Assembly (NCBI GenBank): GCA_021399445.1
Contig: JAJTUQ010000007.1
Span: 186,001-250,000, forward strand
DNA from: Xylogone sp. PMI_703
Taxonomy: Eukaryota; Ascomycota; Leotiomycetes
Reading direction: 5' to 3'
Length of the DNA: 64,000 bases
Positions within the stretch are counted from its first letter, which is position 1; each line of letters opens with the position of its first letter. This document shows positions 55,876 to 64,000 of the stretch, in pieces. Position numbers and translations under genes: made by a program. Below the pieces are notes generated by a model, which searched no databases, was not told the origin of the DNA, and was given only the letters and a program-made list of their open reading frames with translations.

Positions 55876-58375
55876 TGTGTCTGTTCTGTTTCTCTTTCGA
55901 GTTTCAAACTTTTATAGGGTATCAAAGGGTATCAATAATCAGAAAATCAAACAGATGATAATATTGTACAGTTAAGATGCACCGCTTGGTGTTGTCTCGA
56001 TTGCACCTTGATGCTTCTGGTGGAAGGTTGTTGATAGGATGGTGAGATGAAAGAAAGGGACCATGAGACCGGATGATCCAATGTTACTTATACCTGAAGC
56101 CGTGAAGGGTTGAATACGTCTCAACGGCTAGAGATGTCCGACGTCAGACGCGGGAAGCAACATTGAGCGACATCATCATCGTCAGTATCGGGCATAATCC
56201 ATACGCAGGGTCCTTGAGGGCCAGACCACCTCCACAACGCATAGCATAATCCGACGCCCACAGGACAGGGGAGAAGAGAGAATAGGATGGAAAGATTCCA
56301 TGTGAGGCAGCTTTAGCTTCTGGAGGGGTGGCTTGAATGAGGTTGCATTAAAGGCGCGAGTGAGGAGGAGAGAGGCTATCACCTCACCACGGGTAGACAC
56401 CTGACAAATCCCGCGGTGAGATGTGGTCCAGGATCGGATCGTGAGAGAGAGGGTTGAGGTTGATGACGGGTCTTGGCGAGACGATACAGGCGAGACAGGC
56501 GAGAGCGTTCGCCGCTCGCTTGGGGTTTGAAGGGCGGCTAGAGCTTTCCAGCAAATGGCCCCATCGAAAAAGCACCACGCAGAAAAGACACTTGGACTGT
56601 CAGCACTCTATGCAGCGTCCATGTGACGGTGACGTCGAACGGCGTCGCAAAACCAGAGCAGAATTAGGAAATTGGAGAATGGTCAGAGCAGAAATTTCAC
56701 TCGCCGGCAGCCGATGGCGGGTTGAAGCATGTCCATGTTGCAGTACAGTGACTTGTACGCCCAAAGTTATCAGACTATTACCACAGAGCGTCATGGAGAT
56801 GCCGAAGGAGGGAATATCTCGGCTTGCACGGCAGCGGAATGCCGCAAACCATTCCAACGAGAACAACAGCTTCGAGCAGAGCAAATCAATCTCGAGGAGC
56901 TGCCAGCGATTAGTTTGGTTCGGTCGGGCGTGAGACACAAGATAGCTCCCCCAAACGGCATCTGGATGCTCGATCTGTGGCTTGCAGCAGGCCTCCAAGA
57001 GTGTCCTTGTGGTCGACGATCCTGGAATACTCGGGCACTTTGCAATGAATACAACAGTACTTGCACCATCTGTAGAATGATTTGATTTGATGGTGGTGAG
57101 TACCGCAGTGGTTGATCGATTTGATTGGGAATCAGAACAGAGCAGTCTGGCCATGCATGGAATCGAAAAACGCCCAGAGTAGAGAGATGAAGTAATCAAC
57201 GGGCCAACGTCCCCTGGGTTAAACCGTCGCGCGAAAGCTCGTGCGAAGCTTATTCGTTCAGGGCCCGCGGAGCTTGCCTCCGCTGCCAATGGCCCGCTCC
57301 GCTTTGCTCCCCTCCTTCGCTCCTTGGTGGAAGAGCGCTGCTGCGTCACTCTAGATTTACGACTTCAAACAAAACAGCTGGTGACGACATTGAAAAATAA
57401 TCGCATTACCACGTATCACCGTCACTGCTTGTCGCGATTGTGAGCTCGAGCCTTGCGATGCGCTGTAATCAACAAAGCAGTCTGTGTGTTACTAGGATGA
57501 AGTGCTGCTACCCGATCGTCCTTCGATCAATTTCCTCATCAAGCACCTGCTGCACCATTCTCCTCATTCAATTAGTTTCCTCTAGGTACGTACCATCACA
57601 GGAGGGAATGTACAGCTACAGTTGCAGTTTCAGTGACCAGCACCGCAGATGAGCAGGATACTCGAGCCCAATCCCGACAAGACTAGCCGAAAACCACAGA
57701 ATATTTCGATATAATTCGATCCCCGTTCCGGTACTGCATGAATCTGCAGTACTGTACAGGAAGTTGAAAAGAAGAAAAGAAAAAAATTACTCTCGTGGCA
57801 TGACTCGCTGGGAATCCGTCACTTGATCAAGCGCGTGCCGAAGCCGAGCCGCCTCATACCAGAAACTTCCTTCCTATGTGGTTGTCTAGACCTTCGCGCG
57901 ATGACTTTCTACAGTGACTGAGGCGCCCCTGGTGTTGGATGTGGCTTTCTGGCTGGCTGACTGCCGGGCGATCATTTGGAAACCGCTCCGGCACTTTCGG
58001 AGGTTTTGCTCAGGCTGCATGTTGCTGTGGTGCAGGGAGAAGCAAGCAACAGCGGCAGCAGCACCAGCCAAAAATGGGCCTCTCAAGCTCTCTTGGTTGA
58101 TCAAGCCTCTCGAGCACGCCCTGTCAGCGCCCTATAGCTCCACCACCCACCTGCGCGCGAGGACATCGATTACAGGCCTCTTCCTCTCATGGAGGGTTGC
58201 AGCGCGCATTTTAACGGAAAGGTAAAATGCGGTATGTGGCTCCATCTGCCCTCTTCAACATACCTTGCACCATTCAGTAGCTTCGTGGTGATTTGGTTGG
58301 AGCACCGAGTTCGCGATTTGCGGTCAAGAGGCAGCAAACCACCACAACGTCGAATCGAATCGAAACGCCATCAGA
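55876..58375. other. long region upstream of the opsin-related gene, no confident gene
   Basis: These 2.5 kb are of moderate GC. The first part must hold the opsin-related promoter. Open frames exist on both strands (for example at 56600-57349 minus), but they have low-complexity, arginine/serine-rich composition, overlap one another and show no family blocks. I call none of them. Confidence 0.4.
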
Positions 58376-58619
58376 ATGAGCGATAGCCCCATCTCCGAGG
58401 ACAACGAGGGTCTGCTGGTAAACCAGTGACGACCTCGACGTCGCGACCGTGCGTGCATCGCAGTTGCTGATTATGTGCAGATCGAGCCATCGCTTTCGCA
58501 CTCTCTCTCTATTCTCCTAACCCGTGATTTTCCTTCCATGCTAGATCGAGACTCTCAACAAAATTTTGCTTACAGTGCAGGACATCACGATGCCGTCAGC
58601 GAGAACAGTTCGACAATGA
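58376..58619 (+). CDS. possible two-exon 5' gene fragment, 38 codons
   Basis: Exon 1 (58376-58417) reads MSDSPISEDNEGLL and meets a GTAAAC donor. A 127-base intron follows with a CT-rich tract, CTAAC branch-like sequence and GCTAG acceptor. Exon 2 (58545-58619) then reads IETLNKILLTVQDITMPSAR and stops after VRQ. The splice signals and the amino-acid mix look real, but the product is too short to be a known protein and I do not recognise it. It may be the start of a gene truncated soon after. No similarity was tested. Confidence 0.25.
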
Positions 58620-60625
58620 CATCGGTGGCACCTGGGTGCAGTAGCTGCCGATGTCGGTAGTACGATTAAGCTCCCGAGGTTCTACCCGGTACTGTAGATA
58701 ACCGCCAAAGACCCTCTCTTGCCCCGTTGAGAGCCCGCTCGAGCCACTCAAGACCACTATGGATGCCGCCCAACTCAGTGGCCGCCGCGTCTGGTGCATG
58801 TTGGTCACAGGCCCGCCCGTCCAGGGTCCCAGTACTCCGTACTCCGTACAGAAAGCTTTATTCATCCTTCCGACGCGGATATTGATGGGCAAATGACATT
58901 AGACTCTGTTGTTTATGCAATTATCTCCGAAATCGACTCATCGCAACCATTTCTGCGAAGGGTCGTGACCGTGCCGAACTTCCAGCGAGGGATCCCGTAA
59001 CGATATTATTCCTATCCCTCCCATATATTGGAACTTCAATATTTCAGCTATTGCGGACTGATGAATTACCCTTTGTTGAGGTAATCTTACACCCACCGAA
59101 ATACGTGCGTGTAATGATGCAGTACAGAGTTGTTCTTACACTACTTTTAAGGCTACCGTCACTTGAAAGCACGATTAATAACGCTATTATTCAGCTGGCT
59201 GATCGCCAATCTCAGTGAGCGTCGGATGGTGCAACAGCACAGTAGCATCGGCCTGAGCCATCGCCCATGCCAACCCCGCCTGCTCCTCAACGCCAAGCAC
59301 CACATGTAGCTCAAGCATCACCTCCACTTCGCTGGCCCAAGCTCTCCAAAGCTTCACAGCTCACATCTTCGATCGACTGCTCAATCTAGCCAATGTCCTG
59401 TCGCGCAGCTTTGGTTCAATCAGCCAAGCCGTTGGGATCTTCCCAGGCCAAGGTCAAGTGGTCGACCTTTAGCTCCCTGCGATGGCCAACCCCTCAAGAC
59501 AACTCAACAACTATGTGACCGCAAATTCCATCTTTTCCGAAAGCTTCTTCCGACCAAGGCTTGCTGGTGAATGTCTGAACCAAATTCTCAGAACAACGGA
59601 TCCTCAGGGTCCAATTCCTAGTCCCCGGAGCCCCGCTCGTTAAACTGAATAGACTAAAATATTGGGCTTGAGCTCTGGCAAGGCGTCAAAGTTAGTTGGT
59701 CATCTGATTCAGAGTTCCCTCTAACGGCTCTGATCTCTATCGCATAGCTGCTTGTACAGGTATGATCATCTCAGTGTGACTCAAGAGTCATCTTTTGATG
59801 TACAAGTACTTCGGCGTGTAAATTACGTTCCGAGTACATTTCCCCCAGTGCCTCACTCCAAGTACAACAGCTCGGATATTCCGGAAGCTTCTACTGTAGC
59901 AAAATTATTGCATGCATTTCATATGCCATTTCATTCACGCTCGTAGTAGTGCGGAACAACATTCCAGCAAAGTATTCCTTAGATAAGCTCTCCAGGAAAC
60001 GCTAGCATTACGACTATGATAAGATTTCGGTCAGACTCTGGTTAGGCTTATGAGCCCTGCTCCAAAGCTCAACGAAACAATACGTCTCTTGCGCATAAGA
60101 AACACCGTAGAATAACTTTCCCCTGAAGAAAAGTTTGTAATATGTCTACAAACAGCCATAACATAGCTGGCACTTACAACCAGAAAGCTGCCCCACTACG
60201 CCCTATCTCCTCTCTATGACCCAACTGACTTCATGAAGAAGGGCCCCAAAATTCTATCACTTACCATCCAATATCAAACCAATACTTTCTTTTGCTCTTC
60301 TTGGTAGCCAGATATCCAGAATGCATCCTTTTCCATACTTGCTCAAAGCCTACTAAGACCGTTTGTCCTCTCAGTCCCTGTATTTGTGTAGATGTTAGAA
60401 CTTCAGGTCTTGGCAATAGTATGGTGTCTTCAATCATCCAGTGTAGAACCTTGGGTGGCCAGAACATTTGGCATAGCCATGAATCCTTGTTGTGTTTTTC
60501 CAGCTTCAACTTCTGTTGCCATCCTCAGTGAGGGTTAAATATCCTCCAAGGTAGCGGTGCACATCCGCTCAACATTAACGAAACTGATCCTTTTGAGCAT
60601 ATCCCCTGAGCTTATATCAGCAACC
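58620..60625. other. gene-poor region with decayed sequence
   Basis: Apart from the remnant at 59187-59575 nothing is recognised. The segment 60200-60625 may be decayed continuation of the copia element on the minus strand: frames such as MATEVEAGKTQQGFMAMPNV are broken by stops. Confidence 0.4.
59187..59575 (-). pseudogene. decayed coding remnant with internal stops
   Basis: On the minus strand the last stretch reads LWRAWASEVEVMLELHVVLG, then VEEQAGLAWAMAQADATVLL and HHPTLTEIGDQPAE before TAA at 59187-59189. Upstream, in a frame shifted by one base, HRRELKVDHLTLAWEDPNGL continues through in-frame TGA and TAG codons (around QDIG and TKAA). The residue pattern is clearly protein-like and the stops sit where C-to-T changes would create them. 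The gene looks inactivated by transitions plus a frameshift. I do not recognise the family. Confidence 0.45.
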
Positions 60626-61621
60626 TCATAAGCCATTCCTGGCTCGATACTCTGTTTTCTTGACCTTTTCCTTATTCTCATACCCGAGTTTCTTTAACTC
60701 CCTACAGCTAGCAATATAATGGCCTTTCTTGAAGCAAAATCGGCACCTTTCGCGCTCCCAGGCTTTGTCATTATCATCTTTTGAGCCGGAGTCCCTGCTG
60801 TGACGGCTTCCACGGCTCTTGGATCTTCCGTCATGTCTCTCCCTTCGGCCCACACCTCTACCTGTACTTCTATTGCTGGAGCTTGAAAAGGATATCGCAT
60901 TTCCTGGCTCATCCAATCGTTCGCATACCAGCAGATACGCAACCGAGCTCTCAAAATCCCTGTTAGTGGAGAGGCAGAAAAGCCTAGCGTACTGCCAATA
61001 TTGTCCTTCGGGAAGAGCGTGTAGCAGCCTATTCTTGAGTCGGTCTTCCGTTATGGCGCTAGCGGTTCCAGAGAGCTTTGCTCTGTAAGTATCTAGCCTG
61101 TTAATAAAGGCCGACAAGGTCTCAGATTTGGGATTCCAAAGCTCTCTATTGAATGCCCGTACAAGATCATCTTGGTATATTGGATCGTTAGCACGATTGT
61201 GATTGGCTAGCTCTGTCCAGATGCCAGAGACGTTCTTAGCTTGAACCATTGCCTCTATAACTTCCTGGAGGCGATGGTTAATTGAATTGTTCAGTATCAT
61301 TATCGCTAACTCGGCTCTCTCATCCCAATCTTTCTGAGCATCCTCAGCGCGTTGTACATCTATAGCCCATCGATCTAGTGCCTCTTGCCGCACATTGCAG
61401 CCACCGGGACGATTAGGGAGTTGTGGTCTTAATTTAGTGCCAATAGCAATCTCCCAAGCGTGAGCTCCCATAAGAGCAGCCCTACAGGTTCTCCTGAATT
61501 GTGCATAGTTGTACCCATTCAGGATAGCTACCCTACCCCACTGCGAAGTAAAGAAGCCAGAGTTGAAATCTCTTTCAGTAGTTGCACCTATAACTTTAGT
61601 TGAGCTAGTATTGCTTGCCAT
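60626..61621 (-). CDS. Ty1/copia-type Gag protein, element lacking pol
   Basis: An intact frame of 331 residues. The middle part resembles the UBN2-like Gag domain of copia elements (GIWTELANHNRANDPIYQDD, FNRELWNPKSETLSAFINRL, DRLKNRLLHALPEGQ). The C-terminal part is basic and Ser/Arg-rich, followed by a CCHC zinc knuckle, CRFCFKKGHYIASC. It would package element RNA into particles. Downstream, where protease and polymerase should follow, only stop-ridden fragments are found. Upstream of the start there is TGGCAGGTTATAAGCCC, which could be a primer-binding site, but I cannot delimit long terminal repeats. The intact Gag beside dead pol is unusual: either it is a young truncation or it has been kept by selection. 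Confidence 0.8.
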   Translation of the reverse strand: MASNTSSTKVIGATTERDFNSGFFTSQWGRVAILNGYNYAQFRRTCRAALMGAHAWEIAIGTKLRPQLPNRPGGCNVRQEALDRWAIDVQRAEDAQKDWDERAELAIMILNNSINHRLQEVIEAMVQAKNVSGIWTELANHNRANDPIYQDDLVRAFNRELWNPKSETLSAFINRLDTYRAKLSGTASAITEDRLKNRLLHALPEGQYWQYARLFCLSTNRDFESSVAYLLVCERLDEPGNAISFSSSSNRSTGRGVGRRERHDGRSKSRGSRHSRDSGSKDDNDKAWERERCRFCFKKGHYIASCRELKKLGYENKEKVKKTEYRARNGL

Positions 61622-62498
61622 CTTGCACTACCCGGGCTTATAACCTGCCAGAGGTTATCGCGCAATGGTTGAGCAGGCACGCATACAATTACGGAGTAGT
61701 TACAACAGGTTTGTCTCGTATGAGGAAGCGCGCTTTATAATTGGTCATAATTGTCTGTATACGGTCACATGGTTGACTGCACTATGTGACTAGTCCCAGT
61801 CAGGAGTAGTTGGAGGGCCTCTGGCACTCACCCCCGGAGACCCCCCGTTAATATTCTCGTACGGAGTCATAATATATATAGTCAACTTTCATACCTCCCA
61901 ATTGATGCATTGTGGCCTAGTAAGCCTCAAACCAAATGTTGTTCAGCAACTTAACCTTAGGCCCTCCGGCCATACACTCCTGCTCGTACATACGAGCCAG
62001 CTCGGAGGCACAACCTCTCACACCCCCAGTGGTCATCCCAAACGGCGGGGAAGATTCACTGTGGAACGGCTACGGCCATGCGTATGCAAGAAATGCTTTC
62101 TGAGGTGAACATGGTTATTATATTATTAGATATATATACACTTGTACATAATTCCTTAGCTTAGCACGTCCCAATACCCCCAGGGAGGTCTCATGGAGCA
62201 GGTTTCACCTGCCCCTGCTGGACGCAAATAACTATCATCATCATCACCCTCTAAAGCTTCGGGTTAATCAGGAGAGTTCTTTTCGGTTTTGTTTTATTTC
62301 AACTGTTGCAGAGAGTCATTATAATGTACATAAGCAATTCACTCGATTCTTCCTACCTAATTTGTATGAACGCGTCAGAACAAAAGATATACAAGTATAG
62401 GGGTATAATTAGCTAGGTAACTGGGGTTCTCTTTTGTCCTAAGAGGATACCTGCTCGGTCCCTGACGCCACAACCTCCGATAGACTCGCTCTACGATG
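61622..62498. other. possible copia leader/LTR remnant and 3' flank of HET gene
   Basis: The first 250 bases or so could be the leader or LTR of the copia element read leftwards. No matching direct repeat was found on the other side. The rest is the 3' flank of the HET gene. No other gene is seen. Confidence 0.35.
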
Positions 62499-64000
62499 TT
62501 ATCCAAGCGGGATGAGCTTCCATGTATGAGACTCTCTCTCCCACGCCTCTTCTTTTACCTCGCCGCAGTTGACTCGGTAGGCGATGCCGTCTAGCCATCC
62601 TATCTGGAGCACCAGCAGCATTGGATCAGAGAATTGGTTTCTCCGGCTGCCTAAAACAACAAATTCATGCCGGTCAGAAGGATGATCACTACTAGGGCTC
62701 TTGCAATCCTCCTCTTCAGACATCATAATTCCCGTGGAGCCAACGACGTTACCGGAAGAATCCACAATGTCAGAGTGGCGCACGTCGTTGTTATCAGGCC
62801 GTGCTAAGGTAAAGAATGCAGAACTCGTCCAGAAGAAGATAAGTTGCTTCTCCGGAGTCGCGCGCAATGTCGCCAGGAGATTCCTTGAGTGCTCAACCTC
62901 GAGATCCGCAAGGGTAACGTGCGAATCGTGACTACGTTTCCAGCTTGGGGTATCCCTCCACCCTGTTGAGTCGTACGGCGCGGGTTTGTGTCGTATACGT
63001 TCAAGCCGGAGAGGAGCGTGGTAGTGTTCGAAGCAGAGGATCTCGGGAAATTCACTAGTGGCTCAAAAGTAAACAGGAGGTAGTGGTGGTTTATTCCTCG
63101 GGGCAAAAACAAAACTTACCCTATGTCCTCGTCACAGCGGTCGTCTCCTATGCAGACGAACACTTCACCAATCCAACCCATCCATGACCAGCTGGGAAAA
63201 GAGACCTTGGTTTGAAAAGACGTCATCGGCAGCGTCGAAAGCTCTCTTCGGCGCCGAACGCCAGTAAAAGAAGTCCAGAGCAATCCCTGTTCGAAATGAG
63301 AACGCGGCAATCCCCAGGCAAAGTCATCTCCAGATAGAGCCGATAGTCCCTGCAGGACGGCAAGGAATCCGTCGAAAGCATCTCCTTGATACGTGAAGGT
63401 CCTACGGGTATAACTAGACACGAGGTTCTGGTATGTCTTCCAGAAGCGTAGTTGGTCATCGTCGGGCTCGTAAAAGTTTCGAAAAGACCTCCGGAGAGTC
63501 AGCTCAGTGGCGCGCTCATGGAAGCGGTGGAATTGAAATATGTCGTTTTCAAAGTAGGACTCTTCACAGAACGTGGTCTCCCGGCAGACCCAGTAGACTT
63601 GCTCGGGCATGAAGACAAGCACACGGCGAGATAGCACACGTTCTTGCATCGTCCAGCCGCGAGAGTTCCAGGGTGTACGTTCCAAATGGTGCTCGTTTGG
63701 GTTGAGAAGGGGCTGCAGAGTGGTCATCAAGGATAATCCGTCATTCGCGTGACCATTGGTGCCATTCTTGTTCCCTGGTATAACTACCACTTCCTCTTGC
63801 CTGAGGGAACGACTTCCCGGGCGAAGACCAGGAAGACCGCCTTCGACACTTGATGCGGCAGCCGCCATGATGGTGAGGGATGCAAAGCCATATATCTGAC
63901 TCATGGCTCCCACTTGGGTTCCCTTGTCTCCATCATCATCCTGAATGATGCATAAAGCGTCGATCCAAAGGTACCGGAACTTTAGCGACTTGGTCAACAG
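62499..64000 (-). CDS. HET-domain protein, 5' part beyond the window
   Basis: The gene is cut by the right edge; its start lies outside. Within the window there are two exons separated by a 65-base intron at 63055-63119, joined as DIGEFPEILCF. The HET core block FRYLWIDALCIIQDDDGDK is followed by a MSQIYGFASLTIMAAAA stretch and GLPGLRP, then PWNSRGWTMQERVLSRRVLV with YWVCRETTFCEE. This is the usual second half of the HET domain in the larger HET family. The C-terminal part (PSWSWMGWIGEV, then VLGSRRNQFSDPMLLVLQIG) also fits. Its predicted role is non-self recognition or a related allorecognition process. It shares the family but not close sequence with the HET gene at 2253-4338. Confidence 0.9.

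Noticed and set aside
56600..57349. 249-codon minus-strand frame
   Set aside because: Arg/Ser-rich composition, no family motif, overlaps frames on the other strand, and lies in the upstream region of the opsin-related gene.
62160..62498. Solo LTR for the copia element
   Set aside because: No matching direct repeat, no clean TG...CA boundaries and no 5-base duplication could be found.

Overview
The window is nuclear DNA from a filamentous ascomycete (Pezizomycotina). It carries many short introns (about 41-75 bases) with GT...AG ends, Zn2Cys6 and C2H2 fungal regulators, HET-domain genes, MFS transporters, an opsin-related Hsp30-type protein, and hAT, Tad-like LINE and Ty1/copia remnants. I cannot name the species. 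Exon joins were worked out by hand and accepted where the summed exons kept one open frame. Product names rest on motifs and remembered family sequences, not on a database search.

Layout. 1-4.4 kb: a Zn2Cys6 regulator and a HET gene, both on the minus strand. 5-6.4 kb: two small non-autonomous elements. 6.4-14.4 kb: a possible sugar-type catabolic module made of two divergent pairs. These are a Gfo/Idh/MocA oxidoreductase (with a one-base frameshift) opposite a dihydrodiol-dehydrogenase-type oxidoreductase, then a Zn2Cys6 regulator opposite an MFS sugar transporter. 15.2 kb: a UPF0303 gene, also with a one-base frameshift. 17.4-22.5 kb: two secreted TRI14-like paralogues on opposite strands, flanking a 659-base inverted-repeat element. 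22.8 kb: a small membrane protein.

24.2-40.4 kb: a second, larger gene group. It holds an MFS carboxylate-type transporter, a Zn2Cys6 regulator, a VirC/SrdD-like cupin, a fumarylacetoacetase-family hydrolase, a flavocytochrome b2-type alpha-hydroxyacid dehydrogenase and a secreted type-B carboxylesterase. Together they could import or release a hydroxy-acid ester, oxidise the acid and cleave an acyl-pyruvate-like product. The transporter is split by a complete 2652-base hAT transposon with its 8-base target duplication and an intact 737-residue transposase.

41-49 kb: a 689-base inverted-repeat element containing a 16-copy, 15-base GC-rich minisatellite; two conserved but unnamed fungal proteins; a dead LINE 3' end; and a class III aminotransferase. 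50-56 kb: a C2H2/Fungal_trans regulator and an opsin-related protein lacking the retinal lysine. 56-60.6 kb is gene-poor with decayed coding remnants. It is followed by an intact copia Gag frame without pol (60.6-61.6 kb) and a HET gene that runs off the right edge.
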